Shown: in pieces, positions 1 to 20,953 of the stretch
Numbering within the stretch: the stretch's first letter is position 1
Layout: every line of letters starts with the position of its first letter
Notes under the pieces: generated by a model
What the model was told of the DNA's origin: nothing
The model's database searches: none
The model's input: the letters and a program-made list of their open reading frames with translations, nothing else
Source: Brachyhypopomus gauderio
Lineage: Eukaryota; Chordata; Actinopteri; Gymnotiformes; Hypopomidae
Direction of reading: 5' to 3'
Assembly (NCBI RefSeq): GCF_052324685.1
Contig: NC_135218.1
Coordinates: 20,396,197-20,460,196, forward strand
Length of the DNA: 64,000 nt
Made by a program: the position numbers and the translations under genes

Positions 1-554
1 GATTTGGAAGGGTAGGAACTCTGATTACATGTCAGTCTCACAGACACGGTATAACGAGAGATCGATCGAAACTCAAATTCATGAGTATCCAATGTTATCT
101 AGACTGTGCACGTCCTTCTGGAGGGTAATTGGAAATACAGGTAAGGATTTCTTTGAAGTGGCACACAATACATTAAATGATGTTAACAGGTCATCTGTTG
201 CGTTTTTGTAAATACATTAGCCAAAGGTTCGTGAAAGTGCGGCTCGTTTTCAGTAGGCTATAGATTTAATGATTATGAGTGTGTATCCTATACTGAAGCA
301 AGGAGTTTATTCCAAAAGAGGAGTGTTGTGCAATACTACGGATGAGTTTGATTGGTCAAGATAAACCAAGGCGTTATCTTCTAAATTAGGGTGTATATCC
401 ATTAATAATTGGTCAAGAGTGATCACATGACCGTCATGACGTAGTCTGCGGGAACCTTTAATGGTCTTTGGTGGTCGGAAATCTTTCTTAATAACAACTA
501 TCAAAATAAACAGTTACGCACCAATTATAACAAGTGTTGGTGAGCCATTAGCAC

Positions 555-596
555 TGAACCCGTTTGCCCAGATGTAATTCTGTGCAAACGGGTTCA
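555..596. repeat. Perfect 13-bp inverted repeat with 16-nt loop
   Basis: Positions 555-567 are the exact reverse complement of 584-596, with a 16-base spacer. The pairing does not extend beyond the 13 bp. The stem is GC-rich compared with its surroundings. Function unknown. Confidence 0.7.
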
Positions 597-767
597 TGCC
601 ATATGTAACACGAGTTACATTACAATACACCTCAGAAGTAAAAAAATGCATTCTGGTACTACATACTACCAATAAAACGTTTGTTGCCTAATTTTCGATG
701 TTGTTAAAATGAGCTTCAGGATACATTCTCCTGATAGTTTAGAGTTCCCCATATTCACTTACACACA

Positions 768-935
768 ATGGCGAATGAAGACCACACACAGACTTACAGG
801 CTGGGATATGAGGAAAAGAGAGAGAAGTTCGGCGCCATTGCAGTAGTAGGCGACTCTCCTTCCCCGTCCCTCTCCATCAATGTGTATTTGCCGGACACCA
901 AACGTCAGCGTGTAGTGTACTGTAACGATGTTTAA
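768..935 (+). CDS. Short ORF of 55 codons, unknown
   Basis: An ATG-to-TAA frame of 55 codons about 620 bp upstream of the gpr161 start. It starts MANEDHTQTYRLGYEE and has a non-repetitive, protein-like composition with a GC-richer local base content than its flanks. I do not recognise the family. It could be a first exon of an unannotated gene, an upstream ORF in a 5' leader, or chance. No good splice donor is obvious inside or just after it. Confidence 0.2.
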   Translation: MANEDHTQTYRLGYEEKREKFGAIAVVGDSPSPSLSINVYLPDTKRQRVVYCNDV

Positions 936-1556
936 AACTAGGATTTAATACGGCGCAATACCATGGTGAGTTATTTTCAAAGTAGATAAATCGCTACCAT
1001 TCTTCAAGCAGCGTAAATACTTAACACTAAAGAACGTAAAGATTCAACATTAGCTAGCAGCTCATTTAAGAAGTGTTGTTGGATTAATTGAAAGCTGAGT
1101 TTAAAAAATCTTTTGACGACTTTATTGTAAGGTACTGGCCAAACTTGACCGAGAACTTCACCGACTCGACAGTCAGGGGAGTCGTTGGAGCATTAACTGA
1201 ATTTCTGCAGTCAGAAATCTGATTTTTGTTGTTACATCTTGTTTAAAAATGCATTAAAACTCCGCTCCATGGCTGCATAGGTAGCTTAAATATTACTTTC
1301 ACGTCAATAAGATTACGTTATTTGCGCATACTTGTATAGAACGATGCAAAATGTCCATTATGCACATTTTTCGTGGTATGTGACTGTAAAGATAAGGTAG
1401 TTTCCAGAGTTTCCTGTAATTTTCAGAACCGGTTAATTGCAGCGTCGTATTAACATTACCAGGGTCTAAGGTGTTATTCTCTCCAAAGCAGGTCTGAGAT
1501 GACCGAGTCATGGATCTTAAGCCTCGCTCACCACTTGGGTGAACTACACCTTTCCT

Positions 1557-1915
1557 ATGATGAATACAAGCAACGACACCCTTTTCAGGAATGCCACCAG
1601 CACGAACGACAACAGCAGCAGGATTACTGAATCAGTTTTTGTCTTGGCCATTGCTCTTTTAGTTTGTCTTAGCAACCTGCTCATAGTATTAACCCTCTAC
1701 CGGAAACCATATCTGCTGACCCCCAGTAACAAGTTTGTCTTCAGCCTAACATTGTCCAACCTCCTACTGTCTGTCTTGGTGCTTCCATTTGTAGTTGCCA
1801 GTTCTCTGCAGCAGGAATGGCTATTTGGTGTAGTTTGGTGCAACTTCACAGCACTGTTGTATCTGCTCATCAGTGCTGCAAGCATGCTCACATTGGGAGC
1901 CATTGCCATTGACCG
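1557..1915 (+). CDS. gpr161: gpr161 coding exon 1
   Basis: Encodes the N terminus and TM1-TM3 to the DR of DRY. Donor GTAAGG at 1916; the exon ends two bases into the arginine codon. An in-frame GTG at 1539 precedes two ATGs; the first ATG (1557) is taken as the start. Confidence 0.93.
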
Positions 1916-4479
1916 GTAAGGTTCGTCTTCTGTTTTTAGATTTTAGATTCATGGTGAAAATGTAATGGTGTGTCATATGTAAGAGTGATGTACAAATCGA
2001 ATATGGTTAATTATCTGGTTAAGTTTTTATTATTGTCCTTTATATGTACAGTATGTGTTCCTCCACTGTTCTGTGACATAGGACCTTTTCAGTTAAATTC
2101 AAATCTGTGCTCAAGGCATCCTGAAATGGAAATGGAAGTGATCGGCCCAATTGTTATACTGGGGCATAAACCCTTTGTAGTTTACAGTGGGCGGAAACTG
2201 CATCATATCTTTATTCAAATTATATGATTCAGTACATTATTTCACAGTAATTATGTAGTAATTCTGTAATTATTTTAAAAGCTTTATTAGTGCAGCAGTA
2301 CAGTTGACAGTTCTAGTATGCTAACTAACAAAAAACAATATGGCTGTTTCCTGTGTGTTTGTTTAGGTACTATGCCGTAGTACATCCAATGATCTACCCT
2401 ACTAAGATCACAGGGAACCGGGCAGTGGTGGCCATCGTGTATGTATGGCTGCACTCCCTGGTGGGATGTCTTCCACCCCTTTTTGGCTGGTCCACCTTTG
2501 AGTTTGACCACTCCAAGTGGGCATGCATGGCGGCCTGGCATCAGGAGGCCAGCTACACTGTATTCTGGGTAGTGTGGTGCTGCCTACTTCCACTTGTGGC
2601 TATGGTGGTGTGCTATGGTCTCATTTTCCGCGTGGCACGCCACAAAGCACGCAAGGTGCACTGTGGAACTGTAGTTGTGGACCAGGATGGCACGTCCTCT
2701 TCACAGAAAAACGGGCGCAAGAGCTCCACCACCTCCAGCTCTTCCTTTGGCAATCGGAGGAACTTGATGTATGCTGGCAGCCAGTGCAAGGCTCTGGTTA
2801 CTATTTTAGTGGTGATTGGGACGTTCTTACTGACGTGGGGGCCATACGTAATTGTGATTAGCACAGAGGCAATGTCGGGGAAGGGGAGTGTGTCTCCACG
2901 GATTGAGACTTTGGTTACCTGGCTGTCATTTGTAAGTGCTGTATGCCATCCTGTCATCTATGGGCTGTGGAATAAAACTGTGCGTAAGGAGTTGATGGGG
3001 ATGTGCTTTGGTGACCGTTACTACCGACAGTCATTCATCAGCCACCACAGAAGCTCCGGCCTCTTCAGCGTCTCAAACCGGATCACAGGTCAGGTGGTAT
3101 TGATTATAGCACACTAAACATTATGCCCATACATGCAGATATATACTGCATCTATCTTCTCTTTTTAAAAAGGAAATTGAAATAAACCCACAGAGGCAGT
3201 TGTAATTCAAAAATACCCTAAAGATATTTTTAAAAGGCTGTAAAACATTTCTAATGAATACTTAAGTGAGGCTGGCTTTTGTTTTGACTGTGTGGTTCTT
3301 ATCCACAAATGCTAAACCTTTTAACACCTTCTATTGTTCTGGCTAGATTTAGGGTTTCCATTCTTTGTCTGCACTTCATTGAAATGCCTGTGATGAATAA
3401 GCGTCTGGCTAGTGCTGATATTGTTCCTTTGCATAACTGAAAAGGAAGCCAATTCTTATTTTGAGAAGGTAAATGGGTATGCAAGGGTTTGCAAAATCTG
3501 AACTAAACTAGAGCTAATGTTCAAAGATTTTTTCACGTAATGTTGAAAATGACTGACTTGCTCACTTGCTGAGGTTTCTATGACTTTAAAAGCAGGCAAA
3601 AAAATAGATTTTCTTCACATTCTGCAGATCTTGGTATGTCGCCGCATCTCACGGCCATGTTGGTGGGTGGAGATCAGATGTTAGGACCAGGAAGCAGTAC
3701 AGAAGACACTGGATTTAGCTTCTCCCAGGAGTCAGGTATCTTCTACATCAGGGATATTATGTCATGGCAGGCTGGTGAATGGCTGGTGTATAATTTGCTT
3801 AGGTGTTCCATGTAGTTATTTTAAGGATGATTGTGCAGGCACTGACATCATGTTGTTGGATAATTCTGAGACATCAAACACGTCACACTACAGTGGATTA
3901 TTCAGCAAACGCAGGAGCTCTGTGACATTTGAGGATCAGCCAGATCATCATTCTAAGGGTACGGCAGAATGGCCCTTGTTGCATGAATGGTGCAGAATGT
4001 GTGTTTGGGCTTTTAAATCCATTAGACATATAGACTAAATAGACTAAATGCTTTGCTACACACAAACGTACTGTTCTCTCGAGTCTTAAGGAACACCATA
4101 AAATAAAAAAAGTAAGAACTTAAACTTACAAAGTAAGAAACTACCGAAATGTGTGATGAATAATGTTGTGTGTAGTGGTTGTAATATAATGTGATTTTAT
4201 TGACTCTGCTCCTGCTCAGGTGATCTCAGCCAGTGCACTCATGAGGTAACGATTGAGAACCACCAAACAATTGACAGCTATGCGTCCCTATTAGCAAAGT
4301 CTATTGAGAGTGATGTCAAGCTGCAGCTGTTTGGAGGTGAACTCCTGACTGAGAGCATTTTGCTCGCACGCCCGCCACAAAGAGGTCCCCGTTATCACAA
4401 TGGCCAGAGGATCCGTCTAGAGAGCATTGATGAAGGAATAGTGAAGGATGAAGATGAAATAGAAGAAATATGTGCATAG
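1557..4479 (+). CDS. gpr161: G-protein coupled receptor 161 (whole gene, 5 coding exons)
   Basis: Join 1557-1915, 2367-3088, 3628-3735, 3839-3958, 4220-4479: 1569 nt, 522 codons plus stop (human about 529). All introns are GT-AG and the phases match. Known role: constitutively Gs-active class A receptor of the primary cilium that raises cAMP/PKA and represses Hedgehog signalling. Visible: N-glycosylation sequons near the N terminus, TM1-TM7, C95/C173 disulfide pair, DRY motif at 119-121, N68 in place of the usual TM2 aspartate, and KARK (213-216) in loop 3, the segment reported as needed for TULP3 transport. The tail has a [13 protein letters not shown] site and a [12 protein letters not shown] amphipathic helix matching the region that binds PKA regulatory subunit RI. 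Start: two adjacent ATGs at 1557 and 1560. Teleosts can carry two paralogues; I cannot tell a from b. Confidence 0.95.
2367..3088 (+). CDS. gpr161: gpr161 coding exon 2
   Basis: Begins after TTTAG and completes DRYY. Encodes loop 2, TM4-TM7 and helix 8 ([17 protein letters not shown] replaces the usual NPxxY). The donor after 3088 is GTCAGG; reading past it gives only intron sequence before a stop. Confidence 0.95.
3628..3735 (+). CDS. gpr161: gpr161 coding exon 3
   Basis: C-terminal tail segment ([15 protein letters not shown] and on), colinear with the human tail. Acceptor TGCAG, donor GTATCT, both phase 1. Confidence 0.9.
3839..3958 (+). CDS. gpr161: gpr161 coding exon 4
   Basis: Tail segment carrying GTDIMLLD and the conserved PKA-type site [10 protein letters not shown]. 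Acceptor TGTGCAG, donor GTACGG. Confidence 0.9.
4220..4479 (+). CDS. gpr161: gpr161 coding exon 5 (terminal)
   Basis: Contains the amphipathic helix [20 protein letters not shown], matching the AKAP-like helix of mammalian GPR161, then a basic/acidic end and TAG at 4477-4479. Acceptor CTGCTCAG. Confidence 0.92.
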
Positions 4480-4540
4480 TAGTGCTGAATGTACACAGTG
4501 CCAGTTGCATGTCAGTGACATAACATATTGAACTGTCTTG

Positions 4541-4887
4541 GGCTGTGTTCGAAATAGTCTACTACGTACTACTGGCATACTGATCGAGCCCCAAATCAGT
4601 ATGCCGTATGCAGTATGTGACCAAAATGAAAATTTCCAGTACGCGAAACATACCCGGATGACCTACTACTTCCGCAAAATATTCCAGTACGCGAACAGAG
4701 CTATCTTCATGGTGTACTGCATCCCATCATGCAACGCTACGTTCACGTGACCCCGTAGTGTGCTTTGCTTTTGTCGCATACTGGAAACTGTACTGCATAC
4801 TACTACGAGGACCAGTATGCAGTATCCAGTATATACTGAGTCCAGTATGCAGTATCCAGTATGTAGTAGTCTATTTCGAACACAGCC
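4541..4887. mobile_element. MITE with about 20-bp terminal inverted repeats
   Basis: Starts GGCTGTGTTCGAAATAG and ends with its inverted copy; the interior is rich in CAGTATGC/AGTATGTAG motifs and has no coding capacity. It is flanked by TTG on both sides (4538-4540, 4888-4890), a 3-bp duplication that would fit a PIF/Harbinger-type element, though 3 bp can arise by chance. It starts 61 bp after the gpr161 stop and before the first AATAAA, so it probably lies in the gpr161 3' UTR. A second copy is at 23465-24333. Confidence 0.85.
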
Positions 4888-5342
4888 TTGGACTTTCATT
4901 TTAAGAACTGACATAAAATGATATACTATGACATCCGACACCAAAATAACTCTCGTATATACAACTGACTGTAAATTATTTGTTTTGTTTGTCAGTGCAG
5001 TGCCAAATACTGAGTTCTGAATCATCAAATTACATCAAATCACCATTTCACTACTTAACTTATTGTAAAAAAGTAGTAGTATATGCAAAAGAACTGGAGC
5101 CGTTTTGGAACGTTTTAGACCATTTTAGTCCATATATGACTTTAGAGCGCTGGTTAATTCTTCCTGCTGTTTTCAGTAGTGGCATAAATACATATGTGAA
5201 TAAGGAAAATACTTATTTAATGGTTAAGTATTGTTATGTAGCCTGCCAAAATGAAGATGGATAAAAACACATTTCATGATGTGGAAATTTTTAAGCATAA
5301 TGTTATTCAAGGTTTATATTTCACTGAAATTTTGTATTCTAT

Positions 5343-5348
5343 AATAAA
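5343..5348 (+). promoter_or_regulatory. Candidate gpr161 polyadenylation signal
   Basis: First AATAAA downstream of the gpr161 stop, about 860 bp away, in AT-rich DNA. Use of the site is inferred. Confidence 0.45.
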
Positions 5349-5490
5349 GATTATACACTGTTTTATACCACTAGTTCAACATTCTTATAAAGCAGTCTAA
5401 ATAAAATTGTAATTTTTTTGTCACATTTATTGATGTGTTTGACTTTTTTTTATGTAATATTGCCAAATTGAGACATTTACCTTCATTTTC

Positions 5491-5930
5491 AGATGCAGAG
5501 AAACTGGTCCACACTTTTGCCTCATCAAGATTGGATTACTGTAATGGTCTTTTAATTGGATACTCTAAAAAGTCCCTAAAGAAACTCCAACTTGTACAGA
5601 ATGCAGCAGCCAAAGTCTTAACTAGGGCTAGAAAATTCAGTCACATTAGTCCTACTCTCTGCATTGCAATGGCTTCTGGTAAAATTTCTGGTTAAACAAA
5701 GTCTAAAATGGTCTTGCCCCACACTATCTGAGTGAACTCATTGCATACAATAACCTGCCTTGCCTGCTGTGCTCTCAAAATGCAGGATTTCTTAGTTCCA
5801 AAAGTGATCAAAACTACAGGCAGAACCTTCTCCTTTAAAGTCCCCCAGTCTTCCAGCTCCAATCCGAGATTCTGACACAGTCCTAATCTTTAAATCTAGA
5901 CTCAAGACTTACCTTAATCAAGGTAATGGA
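5491..5930 (+). mobile_element. L2-like LINE fragment (reverse transcriptase C-terminal part)
   Basis: The frame encodes SSRLDYCNGLL and KKLQLVQNAAAKVLTRARKF, hallmarks of the region after the reverse-transcriptase domain of fish L2/CR1-type LINEs. The homology continues with frameshifts (HYLSELIAYN-like, then a PAPIRDSDTVLIFKSRLKTYL-like end). Heavily decayed, no active protein. Confidence 0.8.
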
Positions 5931-7141
5931 CTACATATGAAGGTGTGGAGCTCAGGGACCCTGTCATTGAGTCGTTTGGTAATCTGAGAAGCTGATGCTG
6001 TCATCCAGTCATGTTATTATGTGTTCACTCTAGTTGTGCTGGTGCATACTAGGTATCTGGACCCATGTGCTTGTTATAAAAATCAATATGACTTTATTAG
6101 AATTGTTGTTTGTTTTAAAAAATCCATTATTTTGATAATTCATCACTGGATCCAGAGCTTACACATGCTTTGGACAGGATAGAGGAGTAATTTCTGTTTT
6201 GTATTTATAATATAAAAAAAATAGGATTGGAGTGAAATCTTAAATGGACCCATATTCTTCAACAGCAGAATTGTATCGTCATATTCTGGCATCCACTCCA
6301 TGCAGTGATTGCAGAGGAACAAATCAAACTGTTTTCCATTATCAACTAAAACTATGCAGCTATTAGCAGTGTTTCTATTTAAAAACTAAATCAGTTTTAA
6401 TTAATTTTATTATTCTAGAAATATCAGAAGGTCCACTTCACTCCATGCCCTCTTCATTCTTCATCCTTGCACTTTTATTTGCTGCATACACATGTACAAT
6501 TGAAAGGCAGGAAAGACCTCTTTGTAGAGAAATTTCCTTATTGGCTAACGACTGGGATATGTTTTTTTTTATTTTCTTTTTTTTTTGCTGAGCCCAGGAT
6601 GTGCACAGAGGCATTCATTTTCCCCCCAGCTATTTTAGTAATAGCAATCAGGATGTACACCTGGTTTAGCTGAAGCATTCTTAAAATAAACAATTTGCAG
6701 AAACCTGAAATATTTTTGTTTTAAGCAGATACATTTTTTATTAAAAAAACTTACAATCTACCCTATTACATTGCTTTAACATAGTTGTCTCAGGTGACCA
6801 ACTATGCAATTTAAAGCATTGTGTATCTGATTTTACAATATGCATCTTGAAGTCATTTTTTAAAATGCATACATCCTCATGTTGTCTTCAAAGGAAAGAA
6901 CAGCACGTCACTTATGTGAAACACAGAAGCTACTATGGTGTGCCCCACCCATCAGGGGATCATTATAAATCTCTTTAATATGGGTGATGCTTTTAGGATA
7001 GTGGCACATTACCATTTTTAAACAACAAAACTATTCAATCAAGCATTCATATTTGTTCCATTTGATAAATGTAAATAATAAATAATGATAAATGTCTTTA
7101 GTAAATAGTGAATATTTGTGCATGTGGATGTCAACACTAAG
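5931..7141. other. Intergenic DNA between gpr161 and dcaf6 3' ends
   Basis: AT-rich sequence with no recognisable gene. It contains the nearest TTTATT (6737-6742, AATAAA on the minus strand) below the dcaf6 stop, a possible poly(A) signal for dcaf6. Confidence 0.5.
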
Positions 7142-7148
7142 CAAGTTA

Positions 7149-7318
7149 TGGGGCCGTCATGGCCTGGTGGTAGGAAACTGGTCTTGTGAACGGAGGGTCG
7201 TGGGTTCGATTCCCAGACCTGAGGCCATGATTGAGGTGCTCTTGAGCAACTGCTTCCCGGGTGCCGGGCTGGCTGCCCACTGCTCTGGGCACGTGTGATC
7301 CACAGCCCCCTAGTAGTC

Positions 7319-7359
<41 letters not shown>

Positions 7360-7445
7360 CTAACTACACAGATGGGTAAAAAGCGGAGGACAAATTTCGA
7401 TTGTGGTGAAAAAAAAATCACAATTGACAAAATATGGCACATTTA
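7149..7445 (+). mobile_element. tRNA-derived SINE
   Basis: A tRNA-like head has an A-box-like TGGCCTGGTGG (about 7160-7170) and a B-box GGGTTCGATTCC (7202-7213), followed by a body, a (GT)n tract (7324-7358) and an A-rich tail. The flanking 7-mer CAAGTTA occurs at 7142-7148 and 7446-7452, a likely target duplication. It lies just beyond the dcaf6 stop, so it may fall in the dcaf6 3' UTR. Confidence 0.82.
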
Positions 7446-7528
7446 CAAGTTAGCAAATTAAGCTCTTGCCAAAATAAATACTGCATAACACATAAGATCT
7501 CATTGGCCATCATTTGCCAAACTGTGGA

Positions 7529-17828
<10,300 letters not shown>

Positions 17829-19010
17829 GATTGTGTCCGGTGTCTTGAAATGACTCTTATTCTATCGTGGCTGTGGAACCTTGTTTATCACAAATTTGCT
17901 GCTGTTTTTGAAGTTGTGCAACTGTACACACTACGTATGAAACTACAGCTGTCGCCACCGTCACCGGCGCGGACAGATAGTCACACACTTACCACAATGA
18001 AGCGCCTGGACAAACATTGTAAATGGCTATCCAAATGTGCTAAAAGTCACTGTAAAATGGTTATAAAGTCAGTGTAAAAACATACGATTTAAACACAAGT
18101 GCTGTTTTAAACGCTCGTACTGGTATGCTCAGTGTATTTCATTTACTTGCCCACAGTACACGTGCAAATTTCCAAGAACCGCTGTCTGTAATGATTAATA
18201 ATTTTTAACAAGTTAAAACCTAATTCACCTATTTTTCGTAAATCCACATCACATGCACAATGAGCATTTTTGTGACGCAGAAAGTGTCTTATTTAACCGC
18301 TGAAAAAAGCCGTCAAATTCCGTGTGAAAGTACAACGGCCCCTTCTTGTGGCGCAGGTCGGATCCTGTTACATCACATGTCTTTTAAAGTCGTATAAACG
18401 CCTTTGAGTGGGCCTCCCCGCTGGGCAAAAACTAAAATATGTCTCGGTGAGTGGGAAGGGGAGTTCTCCGTTTCTTTCAGATGAAGTTGAAATTAGTCAC
18501 CTTAACCTCGTCAGATGCACCTTGGTCTAAAAAGCAGTGGATGACTAATAACAGTGGATTCAGTTGTATAAGACCATGCACCATACTGTATTGTGACTCA
18601 TAATAGACAGTACACACTCATGCAAGCCCTTATTCACACAAGTGAACCCTTCTCCACTCCACAAACCCACAACAGAGAACACTGCAGCAACACAGTTGAG
18701 GCACGAACTTCAGTCACTTTCTGTGACAGATGTAGGCACTAGGTTGTATCTTAGCAGTAATTATTGCAACAGCTGCAAATGGATAGATCCCCAAGAATGT
18801 GTTGTTGATCAGTGACTTCTTCTTTGTCAGTTACATTGTCTTACTGGATTAATGGTAACTCCTTTGCTATATGGCCATATAATAACACAGAAATTTACAG
18901 ACAGGAAGATTTTAGTGCATGTCAATCCCATTATGGATTAGTTGAAACTTCAGTCCAATGAATTAAATACTCCATATATTCTGTTAGCTGCCTTTTCACA
19001 CAACTGATAT
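17829..19010. other. Upstream flank of dcaf6; nothing identified beyond likely promoter
   Basis: 5' side of dcaf6. The first 200 bp include a short GC-richer patch (about 17945-17975) that could be promoter sequence. No other gene seen. Confidence 0.4.
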
Positions 19011-19464
19011 CCACCCTGGGCCAGACACCTCCTGCCTAACCAGCTGTGGATGAAGGATCACAGCCCTGGCCCCACTCACCACCCCAAATTCTCTCCTGCT
19101 ATGGCTGTATCTCTGTGGCCCTGGACTACTATTAACGACTATCAAGAAGTTTAGGACTGAATAAGAATTACATAGCGAATACATGTATATAAATACACAC
19201 AAAGATGAGAATTCTTTATTCCCATCTTTTCTGTTTATGTATCTCTCTAATTGTTGTTATGGTGACCGGCGTCGGCCAGAGGATGATGTGTTCCCTCCTT
19301 GAGTCTTGGTTCCTTTCAAGGTTTCTTCCTCATGTTCTTAGGGAGTTTTTCCCTTGCCACTGTCACCCTTGGCTTGCTCACTGGGGGCTTGAACTCAGAC
19401 ACTTGTAAAGCTGCTTTGTGACAACAACTGTTGTAAAAAGTGCTATATAAATAAATTTTGATTG
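19011..19464 (+). mobile_element. L2-like LINE 3' UTR/tail fragment
   Basis: Shares CACCTCCTGCCTAACC, GGTGACCGGCGTCGGCCAGA and the terminal GCTGCTTTGTGACAACAACT ... TATATAAATAAA with the copies at 23683, 27899, 43709 and 56897. The tail pattern is that of a fish L2/CR1-type LINE. No coding sequence. Confidence 0.75.
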
Positions 19465-20211
19465 CTTTTTTTTTTTTAATTGACAACTCCATGACACATT
19501 GTACACATAGTCTTGGCTCTGCAAGGAACACAGTTTGGTCTTAAATTTAAATTTCAAACTACTGAATTATTGTAGCATCTTACAATGAATGTATTCCAGG
19601 GAAAGGCATCAGGGCTCCAGGACTCCACTTTGTATTTATTACGAACTCACCACTTTGTATTTATTAAGTGGACAACAAAGGAATCCATTTATGTGGTATG
19701 TTTAAGAAATGTTACTGGCCATCTCTATATTATTAATGTGGATCATATCTTTTTATTTTGGTCATTAAGTACACTTATATAACAGCAATTTGCAATGATG
19801 GCATTGAGTTTTGGAACGGAGTACTGGCTCAAATTCCATCTCTGCCCTCATTTCAATACCAATACCGTACAATCTCAATAAATTACAATTCCAGACCCCC
19901 CCCCCCCCCCCCCCAAAAAAAAAGTGTAAATGAGTATGTTTTCAAATGGGACCTAAAAATCTTTAAAGTTCTTTTTAAAGTCATTGTTGAGTCTAATTAG
20001 TTCCATTACAAATACACCCATTTCTTTGGAAGGCTGTGCAGGTATGGGAGGGTTAAACCATTACATGAACAAGTACATGAGACTCTTCCTCCCTTTGTTT
20101 GAAAGCTCTTGCACTGCTCATGCAGCCCTACGGTAGCAGACCTCCTGCGTATAGAGGTGGAGTAGTTGATGGGGAATCAAACAGGTACCATACGTGTGGA
20201 GGGAGACACCC
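19465..20211. other. 3' flank of hs6st3
   Basis: AT-rich, with a poly-C run at 19896-19914. TTTATT at 19752-19757 (AATAAA on the minus strand) is the nearest candidate poly(A) signal for hs6st3. Confidence 0.45.
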
Positions 20212-20953
20212 TCACCACCGCACCACCTGACCACTGTAGTCCTCCGAAACACCCGTCCTCCCCTTCCCCCTGTGTCTCTTTGGCTCTCCTCCCTCCCTCT
20301 TGACCTCAGACTCCTCACACCTCCTGTCCCTCGAGGCCCTCTCCTCCCTCCGGGCCTGGCGCTCCTGCTGCCTCCTCTCCCGGAGCGTGCGCCTGCAGTG
20401 CTGCACCCGCCGCAGGAAGAGGTCGCGTGCGTATTCGTACAGCTGCACGTCCAGCGCGTTGAGGCGCTCGATGCGGCGTCGCGTGGTCAGCGCCGCCCCC
20501 ACCGCGCCGGCCCGCGTGCTGTTCTGCTGCGTGAAGGGCTCCATGAAGCGCAAGCCGAACGTGCACTCAAACAGCAGCTGCGTCTTGCGCTGGAACTCGG
20601 TCAGGCCGAAGAACGCCATCCGCCGCAGGTTGCGCTTGGCGCTCTCCAGCAGGATCTCGGCCCGCCGCGCCTCGCTCATGGACGACAGGTTGTAGCAGCC
20701 TACCAGGCTCAGGTCGGCCAGCATACGCGACTGCCGGTTGCTGGCCAGGTTGGACGGGCACGCCATGAACTCCGCTAGGGACACCCCTGTCCAGTCCGCG
20801 CTGCTGTAGCACGCTGGCAGCTCGGCGGGCGTGGGCGGGCGTCCATCGCACATGTGGACCGCCGTCTTCCACGTGGCACCCCGCTGCACGTGCTTCCACT
20901 CGCTGAGGTAGCGGGACACGGGGTCGCGCAGCAGTGTTATGTAGTAGAAGTTC
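20212..20953 (-). CDS. hs6st3: hs6st3 coding exon 2 (terminal)
   Basis: Acceptor TTAACAG at 20954; begins NFYYITLLRDPVSRYLSEWK. Ends GQVVRW and TGA at 20212-20214. The exon is strikingly GC-rich beside AT-rich flanks, which creates several long but spurious overlapping frames on the other strand. Confidence 0.96.

Larger units (their letters stand above)
1..1556. other. 5' flank of gpr161, no confirmed gene
   Basis: No recognisable exon of a known family was found. The stretch contains a 13-bp perfect inverted repeat (555-567 with 584-596) and a 55-codon ATG ORF (768-935), both listed separately. The gpr161 promoter and 5' UTR probably lie here, but no TATA box or convincing start site can be assigned by eye. 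Confidence 0.4.

Noticed and set aside
7159..7230. tRNA-like sequence with A and B boxes
   Set aside because: Not a functional tRNA gene: it is the head of a SINE, with a body and tail and imperfect acceptor pairing.
20194..20899. Long open frames overlapping hs6st3 exon 2 (194 codons + strand; 131 codons + strand; 110 and 83 codons - strand)
   Set aside because: Shadows of the GC-rich sulfotransferase exon, where stops are rare; the minus-strand sulfotransferase frame has clear family motifs.
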